A DNA stretch of 64,000 bases, taken from NCBI GenBank assembly GCA_934402375.1, contig CAKRUB010000005.1:51252-115251 (forward strand), in the 5' to 3' direction. This DNA comes from an uncultured Acetatifactor sp. (GTDB taxonomy: Bacteria > Bacillota > Clostridia > Lachnospirales > Lachnospiraceae). How positions within the stretch are numbered: the first letter of the stretch is position 1; each line of letters starts with the position of its first letter. The position numbers and the translations under genes are program-made. The notes under the pieces were generated by a model. It saw nothing but the letters and a program-made list of their open reading frames with translations. It was not told where the DNA came from and did no database searches. Positions 56,026-64,000 of this stretch are shown piece after piece.

Positions 56026-57720
56026 ATGGAAAAACAAAGGATAAATAACAAACGGCAGGAGCCATGTTCCTTCAAGGATAATCTCAGGGACATGCTCGTC
56101 AGTCACTCCTTCAGACCGGCGCTGGAGATGGAGGTGATCTGTATTCTGGTGGTGGTCTGCATCGGGGGCTTCTGGGGGCTATCCAAGAATAGAAATGCCA
56201 GTCATGAGATCTGCGAGACCCTGAATGCTGCAGTCACGGCATATGACGGGTTTCTGATCCAGACAGCGGAGGCAGATCTGACCGGTACGGGAATTTCATC
56301 CACCAAGCGGACGGCGATCATGAAAGCGCTGTATACAGCATCGATTCAGGCGGGGTACGACGCGGAGTTTTATCTGTTGGACAAGGAAGGGCGAGTTGTG
56401 ACGAGCAGTCGTGGAGAACTGTCGGAGGAAGAGAAGGGAAGCGTCAGGAACTGGAGGGTCATAGAGAGCGTAAGGCAGCAGCCGGGAGAATTGCAGATGG
56501 ATGTCTCGCGGGGAACGGAGAGGTATCTTTTTCTGGCGCGGTCGATAGAGCGGGACGGACAGTACGGCGGCTGCGTGATTTTGAAGATCAATGGAAAGGT
56601 GTTTGACGAACTGCTCGCAAGGTATTCAGTGACAAGTGTGATCGTGGGAGAAGATTACTGGGTGCTGGAGACGGATGCTTACCAGTTTGTCGATTCAATC
56701 GGAAAGCTGCTCGGTGAGATGAGGGCATACGGCGGAATCAAGTTTTTTGAGCACGGCATTTATTATGGGATGCACCAGATGCCTGAGTGCGGGTATCTGA
56801 CGGTGTATACTTATTTCAATTACACGGAGGCGCTGCGGGTGTTGGCGACAGTGCTGCTGACGGGCGCGGTAGTCCTATTTTTCCTCTTTTTTGCAGGGGT
56901 TAGGAATGCAGAGAAGATGGCGGTAAAGGCGACAGAGGACATTTACGCGCTGAATGAAGCGTTCTCTGAGGTGACAAAGGGAAATCTGCATCCGGCGCTG
57001 GACATCCACAGCAGCACGGAGTTTGAAAATATTGGACAGGGTTTTAACCAGATGATCAGCAGCCTGAAGCACCAGATGGAGGAAAACAGGGAGCTGGCGG
57101 AGGCGGTGGCATACGAGCAGGTAAAGCAGCTTGCGAGCCAGTTTAAGTCGCACTTTCTTTTCAATACGCTCGACAACATTCGCTTTATATGCAGACTTGC
57201 ACCGGAACTGGCGGAGAGCATGGTAATCTCACTTTCAGAGCTTCTGCGCTACAATACGGGAAATCCGAATGAGAAGGTGACGATTGCCGAGGACATCAAC
57301 TATATCAAAAAGTATTTTGAGATCATTAAGGTGCGCTTCGGGGATGCCTTCACCTATCATATAGAGGTTGAGGAAGAGGTGAAGGAGGCAATGATTCTCA
57401 AGCTGCTGATACAGCCGCTCGTGGAAAATGCAATCAAGTACGGCTTTGGGGAGCGGGATCATATGGAAATATTTATTACCGCACACCGACAGGGCAACAA
57501 TGTCTGTATCAGCTGCCGGGACGACGGAGACGGTATACGACCTGAATTGCTGGCGAAGATTCAGGACAATCTTGCCCAGGAGGAAAATAAGACACCGCAC
57601 CTCGGGCTTTACAATGTACACCGCAGGCTCCAGCTCACCTATGGGCAGGAGTATGGACTGTCTCTGGAAAACTGTGATGGACTGCGGGTCACTGTCATAT
57701 TCCCGATGCAGATGGAATGA
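56026..57720 (+). CDS. YesM/LytS-type sensor histidine kinase
   Basis: A 564-residue membrane kinase. Membrane helices at about 40-58 and 270-292 enclose an extracytoplasmic sensor domain. A HAMP-like linker (about 295-345) leads to the His_kinase domain with phosphoacceptor His376 in KSHFLFNTLDNIRF, and then an HATPase domain (QPLVENAIKYGF, DDGDGI, HLGLYNVHRRL). YesM-type kinases usually respond to extracellular sugars or their binding proteins and signal to an AraC-type regulator, encoded here 45 nt downstream. The sensor ligand is unknown; the adjacent importer is the obvious candidate target. Confidence 0.92.
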   Translation: MEKQRINNKRQEPCSFKDNLRDMLVSHSFRPALEMEVICILVVVCIGGFWGLSKNRNASHEICETLNAAVTAYDGFLIQTAEADLTGTGISSTKRTAIMKALYTASIQAGYDAEFYLLDKEGRVVTSSRGELSEEEKGSVRNWRVIESVRQQPGELQMDVSRGTERYLFLARSIERDGQYGGCVILKINGKVFDELLARYSVTSVIVGEDYWVLETDAYQFVDSIGKLLGEMRAYGGIKFFEHGIYYGMHQMPECGYLTVYTYFNYTEALRVLATVLLTGAVVLFFLFFAGVRNAEKMAVKATEDIYALNEAFSEVTKGNLHPALDIHSSTEFENIGQGFNQMISSLKHQMEENRELAEAVAYEQVKQLASQFKSHFLFNTLDNIRFICRLAPELAESMVISLSELLRYNTGNPNEKVTIAEDINYIKKYFEIIKVRFGDAFTYHIEVEEEVKEAMILKLLIQPLVENAIKYGFGERDHMEIFITAHRQGNNVCISCRDDGDGIRPELLAKIQDNLAQEENKTPHLGLYNVHRRLQLTYGQEYGLSLENCDGLRVTVIFPMQME

Positions 57721-57765
57721 CAGGGAAGAGGCTGCGTTGTGTAGACGGCAGGCATGGAGGTAACG

Positions 57766-58527
57766 GTGGAAAAGCTGAGAGTTGTGGTTGTGGAAGATGA
57801 ATATTATGTGAGGAAGGGCATCATCCAGTCATTTGACTGGGAGAAACTGGACTGTGAAATTGTCGGGGAGGCGGCGAACGGCAAGGCTGGAATGGAAGTC
57901 GTAGAGGAATGCAGACCGGATCTGGTAATTGTTGATATTGAGATGCCGGTGATGGACGGAATCGAGATGGTGAGGCGGCTGAAGGGGAAACAGTGCACGG
58001 CGGAGTTCATTTTCCTGACGGCACATCAGAAGTTTACCTATGTGCACAGTGCGTTGAAGCTGGAAGCGATGGATTATCTGCTGAAGCCTTTCCGCTATGA
58101 AGATCTGGAGGAGTGCATAGAGAAGGTGCGTGTAAAACGGCACAAGCTGGATGAGACAGGGGAGCAGGAGTTGCTTCTGACACAGCGGGAGCTGCAGGTG
58201 AAGAACGGTTATATCAAGGATGCAGTGGCTTATGTGCGAAACCATTATGCAGAGGACATTTCCAATGTCACGGCGGCGGAGCAGCTGGATATTAATTCAG
58301 CTTATTTCTGTCGTCTGTTTAAAAAGGAGACGGGCTATACCTTCGGACAATATCTTACGAACTACCGTATTCATGTGGCGGCTGGGCTGCTGGCGAATTT
58401 TGACATCCGGGTGAGTGAGGTTGCCGAACAGGTCGGCATAGCGGACAGCAACTATTTTTCACAGGTGTTTAAGAAAATCATGGGCATGACGCCCAAAGAG
58501 TATCAGGACGCGAAAAAAGTCTTTTAA
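57766..58527 (+). CDS. YesN-type response regulator (receiver plus AraC DNA-binding domain)
   Basis: A 253-residue protein. The receiver (1-125) has VVEDEYYVRKGI, phosphoacceptor Asp57 in VIVDIEMPVMDG and LLKPF. A short linker leads to the AraC-type double helix-turn-helix (about 155-253) with INSAYFCRLFKKETGYTFGQYL and VGIADSNYFSQVFKKIMGMTP. The GTG at 57766 has GGAGGT 5 nt upstream; the ATG at 57754 would overlap that RBS and is less likely. The partner is the preceding YesM kinase. The likely target is the promoter before 58643, where paired TGTCAAA sites are seen. Confidence 0.92.
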   Translation: MEKLRVVVVEDEYYVRKGIIQSFDWEKLDCEIVGEAANGKAGMEVVEECRPDLVIVDIEMPVMDGIEMVRRLKGKQCTAEFIFLTAHQKFTYVHSALKLEAMDYLLKPFRYEDLEECIEKVRVKRHKLDETGEQELLLTQRELQVKNGYIKDAVAYVRNHYAEDISNVTAAEQLDINSAYFCRLFKKETGYTFGQYLTNYRIHVAAGLLANFDIRVSEVAEQVGIADSNYFSQVFKKIMGMTPKEYQDAKKVF

Positions 58528-58529
58528 TA

Positions 58530-58557
58530 TGTCAAAATTTTAAAGAGAAATGTCAAA
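58530..58557 (+). promoter_or_regulatory. Direct repeats, candidate YesN-type binding sites
   Basis: TGTCAAA at 58530-58536 and 58551-58557, starting 21 bp apart (two helical turns), end about 31 bp upstream of a TATAAT at 58589-58594. The corresponding -35 position (TTAGAA) is poor, as at activator-dependent promoters. Confidence 0.5.
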
Positions 58558-58565
58558 GACCTCTA

Positions 58566-58594
58566 TTAGAAAGTGACGGCAGGATCACTATAAT
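58566..58594 (+). promoter_or_regulatory. Activator-dependent promoter of the FbpABC-like importer
   Basis: TATAAT at 58589-58594 with a weak TTAGAA at 58566-58571 (17-nt spacing), 48 nt before the binding-protein ATG and downstream of the TGTCAAA repeats. Confidence 0.5.
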
Positions 58595-58642
58595 AAAATT
58601 ACAAAAAAGATTTCCTAAAATCTTTCTAAGGGAGGAAAAAAA

Positions 58643-59869
58643 ATGAAAGCAAAAAAGGTAATCAGTTGTTTGATGGCAGGAGCAATGGTGCTTTCCATGG
58701 CTGCCTGCGGTTCCGGGGATGCTGCGAATGATGCAAGTTCATCCAAGCAGGAATCTACAAATTCTTCCGTTGAGGAGAGCAAGAGCGCTTCCAGTGAGAT
58801 GACGCTGGATGAGTTGATTGCGGCAGCACAGGAGGAGGCAAGCGCAGCAGATGCAGGCACTTTTATGGTATATGCGCCTACCAGCCGAATTGAGAAGGCT
58901 CTGAAGGCATTTTCCGAGGAGTACGGCATTCAGGGTGAGTATTACAACGAAAGCGGTCAGGATCTGTATACCAAGCTGACCACAGAGCTGGAAGCGAAAG
59001 TGAAGGACACGGCGGATGTTGCACTGCTACAGGACTCCTACCTGTTCCAGACACAGCTGCAGAACTATGATTATATTGAAAATTATGTGCCGCCTTATCT
59101 TTCCGATGTGATTAATGCGGATGACCAGAATCCTCTGGTTTGCTACTATTACAATAAGCTCTTCATCTTCAATAACACAAACGGTATGGAGGGCATCAGC
59201 AATGTATGGGCATTGACTGATCCTGCAAACGAGGGCAAGACCTTCATGAAGGACATCAGTAAGGAGTCCGTCAACAAGAACTTCCTCGCAATGCTGACCA
59301 AGGATGAGTGGGCTGACAAGCTGGCAGCGGCTTACAAGGACTACTTCGGCACAGACATTGTGCTTGACGATGACTGCCAGAACGCAGGCTATCAGTTCAT
59401 CAAGAACTTCCTTGCAAACGTGACCTTCGGCTCCGGCGACGGCGACATCGCAACAGAGCTTGCAAACGGTAACGGCGGCAATGTGGGACTCTTTGTTTAC
59501 TCCAAGCTGCGTGACGACAGTGTAACACAGGAAAACCTGACAGTGGCAGCTTATCAGGATGCACAGCCCGAAGGCTTCTCAGGATTCATGTACCCGATGT
59601 ACCTTCAGATGATCAAGGGTACCGACAGACCGTACACCTCACAGCTGTTCATCTACTTCCTGATGACAGAGAAGGGCTTCAAGTCTGCATTTCAGACAAA
59701 GGAATCTGACATCGGAACCTATTCCGCAAACAGCACGATCAGTTCCCTTGACGGCGACAGAGAGCTTGCTTTCTGGAAGGATTGCCTTGTAAGCGAAGAT
59801 CCTCAGTACTTACAGGAGGCATATGCGGCAGGAATCCTTGACTTCATCACCTACTGCACGAATAAATAA
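58643..59869 (+). CDS. ABC transporter substrate-binding lipoprotein (FbpA/AfuA-like)
   Basis: A 408-residue lipoprotein: signal peptide with lipobox AACGS, a Ser-rich linker (about 25-65), then a periplasmic-binding fold starting FMVYAPTSRIEKALKAFSEEYG and containing VALLQDSYLF and YYYNKLFIFNN. Sequence and partners place it among iron/putrescine/hexose-phosphate-type binding proteins. No clear tyrosine iron-ligand pair is recognisable to me, so a metal substrate is not proven. GGGAGG precedes the ATG. Control by the adjacent YesM/YesN pair is inferred from order and promoter. A terminator-like hairpin separates it from the permease gene. Confidence 0.85.
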   Translation: MKAKKVISCLMAGAMVLSMAACGSGDAANDASSSKQESTNSSVEESKSASSEMTLDELIAAAQEEASAADAGTFMVYAPTSRIEKALKAFSEEYGIQGEYYNESGQDLYTKLTTELEAKVKDTADVALLQDSYLFQTQLQNYDYIENYVPPYLSDVINADDQNPLVCYYYNKLFIFNNTNGMEGISNVWALTDPANEGKTFMKDISKESVNKNFLAMLTKDEWADKLAAAYKDYFGTDIVLDDDCQNAGYQFIKNFLANVTFGSGDGDIATELANGNGGNVGLFVYSKLRDDSVTQENLTVAAYQDAQPEGFSGFMYPMYLQMIKGTDRPYTSQLFIYFLMTEKGFKSAFQTKESDIGTYSANSTISSLDGDRELAFWKDCLVSEDPQYLQEAYAAGILDFITYCTNK

Positions 59870-59885
59870 CGTTAAGGAAAGCCGA

Positions 59886-59927
59886 GAGCACTGTGAAATA
59901 GTTGCATGATTTTGCAGTGCTCTTTTT
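59886..59927 (+). terminator. Partial terminator between binding protein and permease genes
   Basis: GAGCACTG (59886-59893) and CAGTGCTC (59915-59922) pair perfectly, followed by TTTTT. As the permease gene follows closely in the same direction, incomplete termination would give more binding protein than permease. Confidence 0.75.
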
Positions 59928-59953
59928 CTATTCATTTTCAGGAAGGAGTTCAG

Positions 59954-61750
59954 ATGAGAAAACTAAAAAATCGGTTGAAAGCATTTTTCTCTAAGCCGGC
60001 AAACATCATTCTGGTGATTTTCGCACTGCTGCTGATTGTTCTCACGCTTTATCCGCTGTGCGAGCTGCTGCGCCACACCTTTGTTATTCACGCCACCGAT
60101 GCGACGATCTTCCCGGGAACCAGAAAGGGAGATCTGTCGCTGAGAAGCTGGAAGAAGCTGTTGTTCACGGAGGCAAATAAATACAGTCTTATTAATTTTT
60201 ACAAGCCTATGCTCAACTCTATTGTGCTGGCAACGCTGTCAGCGCTGTTTGCCCTGATTTTCGGCGGAACGGTTGCATGGTTTGTGACAAGAACCAACAT
60301 GAAGGCAAAGAAGTTTATCTCCTCCGCTTTCATTTTTCCTTACATCATGCCATCATGGACACTCGCGCTGTTCTGGTTGAATATGTTTAAGAACCCGAAT
60401 GTCGGAACTGGCTCCTCCGGCTTTATCCATTCCCTGACAGGCTGGTGCGCGCCGGAATGGTTCGTCTACGGACTCTTTCCGCTGGTTGTTGTATCGGGAC
60501 TGCATTATGCGCCGTTTGCCTACATCTTTATCGGCGGTATTTTAAGGAACATGGATGCCAACCTCGAGGAGGCGGCAACTATTCTGAAGGCATCGAGACG
60601 AAAGATTCTGCTGCGTATTACGCTACCTATCGTAAAGCCCGCGATCCTGTCTACCTTCCTTCTGGTATTTGCGAGTGTTATGGGCTCTTACGCGGTGCCG
60701 ATCTATCTGGGATCTCCCGTGAACTTTTATGTGCTCACGACGAAGATGAAAACCCTGCAGACGACGGCGCTCGGACAGGCATATATTATCGCCCTGTTCA
60801 TGGTGGTGCTCGGTGCACTGATCATGCTGTTTAACAATGTCTTTATCGGAAACAGAAAGTCCTACACGACGGTGACGGGAAAATCCTCACAGATTTCCCT
60901 TGTAAACCTGAAGGCCGGAAAGTACATAGTCTCCGGCATCCTTTGCCTGATTTTGTTCTTTGTATGTATCATGCCGTTGATCTCCTTCGGACTGGAGTCC
61001 ATCATTATTAAGGCGGGAGACTATTCGGCATCCAATATGACGCTCAATTACTGGATCGGTGGTGCCGGTTCCGTTTCCACCACAATCGGAAACAGCGGTA
61101 TTCTGAAGGATCCTGCGATCTGGTCGGCTATGGGTAATTCGTTAAAGCTCTCCATCATCTGCGCTCTGATTGCCGGAAGCTGCGGCGTTATCATCGGTTA
61201 TGCGGTAGTCAGGAGAAAGGGAACCAAGCTCTCCAACTGGGTCAGCGGGCTGTCCTTTTTCCCGTATCTGGTTCCGGCGATGGCATTCAGTGCGATTTAT
61301 CTGGCGATTTCCACGAACTTCCCGTTCCTGACGAATTCCTTCCTGATTCTCGTTCTGGTCGGCTCCGTGAAATATCTGCCGTTTGCAACCAAGGCGGGCA
61401 CGAACTCCATGCTCCAGCTTTCCCCGGAGATCGAGGAGGCGGCAGCAATTTATGGTGTTCCGTGGCTTAAGAGAATGACAAGGATTATCATTCCCATCCA
61501 GAAGACCAGCATTATTTCCGGTTTCCTGCTTCCGTTTGTGTCCTGTATGCGTGAGCTGTCGCTGTTTGTCATGTTGGTAAGCTCTAAGACGCAGACGCTG
61601 ACGACCATGCTGATGACCTACAATGAGAAGGGAGCGTCCCAGTACGGAAACGCGATCAACCTGCTGATCATTCTGATCGTGCTGTTTGTCAACTTTACCG
61701 TAAACAAGGTGACCGGAGCATCCATAGATAAGGGAGTGGGCGGAAATTAG
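59954..61750 (+). CDS. ABC transporter permease, fused two-domain (FbpB/ThiP type)
   Basis: A 598-residue protein with about twelve membrane helices in two homologous halves. Each half carries an EAA loop: EEAATILKASRRKILLRITL in the first and EEAAAIYGVPWLKRMTRIII in the second. Single-chain double permeases are typical of Fe3+, thiamine and some sugar-phosphate importers. The start at 59954 has AGGAAGGAG upstream; the open frame from 59906 begins inside the terminator hairpin. It works with the ATPase encoded 37 nt downstream. Confidence 0.9.
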   Translation: MRKLKNRLKAFFSKPANIILVIFALLLIVLTLYPLCELLRHTFVIHATDATIFPGTRKGDLSLRSWKKLLFTEANKYSLINFYKPMLNSIVLATLSALFALIFGGTVAWFVTRTNMKAKKFISSAFIFPYIMPSWTLALFWLNMFKNPNVGTGSSGFIHSLTGWCAPEWFVYGLFPLVVVSGLHYAPFAYIFIGGILRNMDANLEEAATILKASRRKILLRITLPIVKPAILSTFLLVFASVMGSYAVPIYLGSPVNFYVLTTKMKTLQTTALGQAYIIALFMVVLGALIMLFNNVFIGNRKSYTTVTGKSSQISLVNLKAGKYIVSGILCLILFFVCIMPLISFGLESIIIKAGDYSASNMTLNYWIGGAGSVSTTIGNSGILKDPAIWSAMGNSLKLSIICALIAGSCGVIIGYAVVRRKGTKLSNWVSGLSFFPYLVPAMAFSAIYLAISTNFPFLTNSFLILVLVGSVKYLPFATKAGTNSMLQLSPEIEEAAAIYGVPWLKRMTRIIIPIQKTSIISGFLLPFVSCMRELSLFVMLVSSKTQTLTTMLMTYNEKGASQYGNAINLLIILIVLFVNFTVNKVTGASIDKGVGGN

Positions 61751-61787
61751 GGTATGCGCAGAGGACATGCGCAGGAAAGGAGATAAT

Positions 61788-62903
61788 ATGCCGGAAATTA
61801 TTTTGAAGAATGTTAGGAAACAGTTTGGCGATAAATTCGTTGCAGTGGAAAATCTGAACATGGTGATCGAGGACAGATCCTTTATCACGCTGCTTGGACC
61901 GTCCGGCTGCGGAAAGACGACGACACTGCGTATGATCGCAGGTCTGGAGACCCCCACATCGGGGCAGATCATTATTGACGGGGAGACCGTATTTGACGCA
62001 GAGAAGGGCATCAATGTTCCGCCTGACAAGAGAGATGTTGGCTTTCTGTTCCAGAACTATGCGCTCTGGCCGCATATGACGGTCTATAAGAACATTGCGT
62101 TTGGTCTGGAAAACCTGAAGTGGCCGAAGGACAAAATTGCGGAGCGAGTGAAGGAACTGCTTGTGATGCTCAAGATCGAACAGTTTGCGGAGCGTTATCC
62201 GAGCGAACTGTCCGGCGGTCAGCAGCAGAGAGTGGCGATTGCGAGAACGCTTGCGCCGAAGCCGCGAGTGCTGTTCATGGATGAGCCGCTTTCCAATCTG
62301 GATGCGAAGCTGAGAGGCGAAATGAGAACGGAGCTGAAGCGTCTGCATGTGGATACGAATTCTACGTTCATCTATGTTACGCATGACCAGCTCGAGGCAA
62401 TGACTCTTTCCACGAAGGTATGTCTGATGGAGGCTGGAAAGCTTCGTCAGTTTGCACCGCCGCTCGAGATTTATCAGAGACCGGAGAATATCTTTGTCGC
62501 AGATTTCATGGGAAATCCCACAATGAATTTCCTCGATGCGGAGATGACGCAGTGCGAACAGAATACTGCTAAGCTTTCCTTCTGCGGTATTCAGGCAAAG
62601 TATACGGCGGAGGCATCATTGCCGGCGACAGTGAAGGATGTTGTCATCGGAATCCGCCCGGAGCATATCGGCATCATGGAGGACGGACAGGTCAAGGCAT
62701 CTATTTACACGACGCTGCCGACCGGTATGGAGACGACCGTGAAGGTGATGCTCGGCGGACAGATTCTGTCAGCAGTCGTATTCGGTGGAGTTGATTACGC
62801 AGTGGATCAGCAGATCGCAATCAGCTTCCTTGACAGCCAGATCCTCTTGTTCAACAAGGCGACCGGTGATAGAATTGCAGTAGGAAAACTTGAAATTTTG
62901 TAG
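61788..62903 (+). CDS. ABC transporter ATP-binding protein (PotA/FbpC type with TOBE domain)
   Basis: A 371-residue ATPase: Walker A GPSGCGKTT, signature LSGGQQQR, Walker B VLFMDEPLSNLD and switch YVTHDQLEAM. The C-terminal 130 residues form an OB/TOBE-type domain (VIGIRPEHIGIM) that often binds a regulator or ligand. The ATG at 61788 follows AAAGGAG. It probably energises the double permease encoded upstream. Confidence 0.94.
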   Translation: MPEIILKNVRKQFGDKFVAVENLNMVIEDRSFITLLGPSGCGKTTTLRMIAGLETPTSGQIIIDGETVFDAEKGINVPPDKRDVGFLFQNYALWPHMTVYKNIAFGLENLKWPKDKIAERVKELLVMLKIEQFAERYPSELSGGQQQRVAIARTLAPKPRVLFMDEPLSNLDAKLRGEMRTELKRLHVDTNSTFIYVTHDQLEAMTLSTKVCLMEAGKLRQFAPPLEIYQRPENIFVADFMGNPTMNFLDAEMTQCEQNTAKLSFCGIQAKYTAEASLPATVKDVVIGIRPEHIGIMEDGQVKASIYTTLPTGMETTVKVMLGGQILSAVVFGGVDYAVDQQIAISFLDSQILLFNKATGDRIAVGKLEIL

Positions 62904-62916
62904 GGGATGATGGCTT

Positions 62917-63594
62917 ATGGAAGCATGGGTGATAGAGCAGGGAACATATTTTATACAGGTCGTGCTGGCTGGGCTGTGCGGCATTGCCATCGGTGCAGAG
63001 AGGCAGAGCCGTATGAAGTCAGCAGGTGTCAGAACCCACTTTATGGTGGCAGTGGCATCGGCAGTCATGATGATTATTTCCAAATTCGGTTTCATGGATG
63101 TCATTGTGATCGACAGTGTCAGCGTGGACGCTTCGCGTGTGGCTGCTGGTATTATCACAGGCATCGGTATTCTTGGAGGTGGTCTGATCTTTACCGGGAA
63201 GCAGGGACTGGTCAGCGGTATGACGACGGCTGCCGGTATCTGGGTGACGGTCGGCATCGGCATGGCGATGGGCTCGGGAATGTATGCACTCGGCTTTTCG
63301 GTGACGATCCTGATTCTCGCAGTACAGTTTTTGTTCCACAAGAATCTGAAAATCTGCAGGGAACCGCTCAGGGGGCAGATGGTCTTCTCCGTGGATAACA
63401 GTCCGGAGGCGGCAGAGGAGGTTCTGGAGAAGCTGGAAAGTCTGGACATGGAGGTGAGCCGTGTGAAGACTGAGATCAAGGATAAGAAGACAAGCCTGAT
63501 CCGGTGCAGCGTGATTCTGAAGCCGGGCATGACCCGAAAGGAGTTTGCAAAGCAGATTGCCGGCATGGATAAGATTATATCATATGAAATTTAA
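62917..63594 (+). CDS. MgtC/SapB family membrane protein
   Basis: A 225-residue protein. The N-terminal part has four or five membrane helices with GLCGIAIGAERQSRMKSAGVRTH (cited as IGAERQSRMKSAGVRTH) and GILGGGLIFTGK, the MgtC core. The C-terminal 75 residues look like the ACT-like domain of longer family members. MgtC proteins affect growth at low magnesium and control ATP synthase or phosphate uptake in pathogens; the role in commensals is unclear. It starts 13 nt after the ATPase gene, so it is likely part of the importer operon, an unusual association. Confidence 0.88.
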   Translation: MEAWVIEQGTYFIQVVLAGLCGIAIGAERQSRMKSAGVRTHFMVAVASAVMMIISKFGFMDVIVIDSVSVDASRVAAGIITGIGILGGGLIFTGKQGLVSGMTTAAGIWVTVGIGMAMGSGMYALGFSVTILILAVQFLFHKNLKICREPLRGQMVFSVDNSPEAAEEVLEKLESLDMEVSRVKTEIKDKKTSLIRCSVILKPGMTRKEFAKQIAGMDKIISYEI

Positions 63595-63612
63595 GGATAA
63601 GATATTTAGCTG

Positions 63613-63665
63613 AATAATGGGGCAAAGAGCTGTGGAAATCAGGCACTCTTTGCCTCATTATTTTA
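63613..63665 (+). terminator. Rho-independent terminator of the importer-MgtC operon
   Basis: AATAATGGGGCAAAGAG (63613-63629) pairs, with one mismatch, with CTCTTTGCCTCATTATT (63646-63662), followed by TT. Confidence 0.85.
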
Positions 63666-63666
63666 G

Positions 63667-63837
63667 TATGTAACAATTCAGACCTAGAACGGCGGGGGCG
63701 GAGCGCGGGCACTGTACACAAAGCGCGGGTCTTGTCTTTCATGAGAGAAACGCTGCGGATGATGAATAAAGGGTGAGCCGCAAAGCGGCGCCGGCTGTGT
63801 AGCAGACGCTTTGTGAATAATCCGGGTTGAGCTGACA
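63667..63837. other. Intergenic stretch without recognisable gene
   Basis: I find no supported coding region. Minor features are a direct repeat of GCGCGGG (near 63702 and 63723) and a small hairpin GCCGC-AAA-GCGGC (63777-63789). Confidence 0.5.
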
Positions 63838-63866
63838 TTGACAAAACTGGTATGCGCGTATATAAT
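63838..63866 (+). promoter_or_regulatory. Consensus sigma-A promoter for a gene beyond the right edge
   Basis: TTGACA (63838-63843), exactly 17 nt, TATAAT (63861-63866). No start codon with a good RBS follows before 64000, so the leader is longer than 130 nt or the target lies outside the window. Confidence 0.75.
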
Positions 63867-64000
63867 GACTTATAAACAATATGCGATGTATAACAAATGT
63901 ATTCACATGGCGTATTATAAAAATATGAAAGCTTCCTGTATACTTTAAATAGGTCAAGAGATTGACGAAAAAAATACCTCAAGTACAATTAGATTATTAC

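Noticed and set aside
63838..64000. Start of a gene at the right edge
   Set aside because: A consensus promoter is present, but no start codon with a ribosome binding site and open frame follows before the end of the window.

Overview
The window looks like chromosomal DNA of a spore-forming, xylan-degrading gut Firmicute, most likely a member of the Lachnospiraceae. The grounds are lipoboxes and strong AGGAGG ribosome binding sites typical of Firmicutes, a SpoVAD sporulation protein, YesM/YesN-type two-component signalling, an ECF vitamin-transporter component, and many plant-polysaccharide enzymes. Coding density is high and base composition is fairly GC-rich for the group, except for an A+T-rich island near 42.7-43.4 kb. 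I see no rRNA, tRNA, CRISPR array, phage or transposase gene.

Layout. 0-1.4 kb (minus): ECF S component and pyridoxal/pyridoxamine kinase, probably vitamin B6 uptake and salvage. 1.6-8.6 kb (plus): intracellular xylan operon with an SGNH esterase, a GH115 alpha-glucuronidase and a GH3 beta-xylosidase type enzyme, closed by a terminator and followed by a large orphan solute-binding lipoprotein. 11.4-13.2 kb: oligoendopeptidase F. 13.3-17.7 kb: a GntR(YtrA-type)-ABC operon with a clear promoter/operator and an orphan response regulator. 17.8-24 kb: EAL phosphodiesterase, membrane protein, CapA lipoprotein, TcdA, FolD and a Dabb protein. 24-26.4 kb (minus): a surface GH10 xylanase-CE1 esterase lipoprotein. 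26.9-31.8 kb: an Opp/Dpp-type ABC importer. 31.9-37 kb: Ca2+ P-type ATPase convergent with a GH2 enzyme. 37.4-50 kb: a rearranged region with trpS, an SH3 membrane protein, an ABC-2 exporter operon, a chimeric partial duplicate of trpS fused to the SH3 gene, small secreted proteins and two more orphan lipoproteins. 50-54.6 kb: spoVAD, an AlbA_2 (Schlafen-like) protein, and an ECF sigma factor broken by an amber codon with its membrane partner. 54.7-55.9 kb: a GH8 reducing-end xylanase. 56-63.6 kb: YesM/YesN two-component system, an FbpABC-like importer and an MgtC-family protein.

How the genes fit together. The GH10-CE1 lipoprotein can cut feruloylated or acylated xylan at the surface. The cytoplasmic SGNH esterase, GH115, GH3 and GH8 can remove acetyl and glucuronosyl groups and reduce the imported oligomers to xylose. 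These enzymes are spread over about 55 kb in several transcription units. The importer for the oligomers is not certain: the Opp-type system beside GH10 is one candidate.

Most unusual features: (i) three copies of a roughly 145-200 bp structured intergenic repeat whose inner hairpin shows compensatory base changes; (ii) the trpS/SH3 chimera at 43.46-44.49 kb, with microhomology at both junctions and collinear scars around it; (iii) three paralogous propeller-like/solute-binding lipoproteins without permeases, two of them directly behind small cysteine-bearing secreted proteins; (iv) the amber-interrupted sigma factor.
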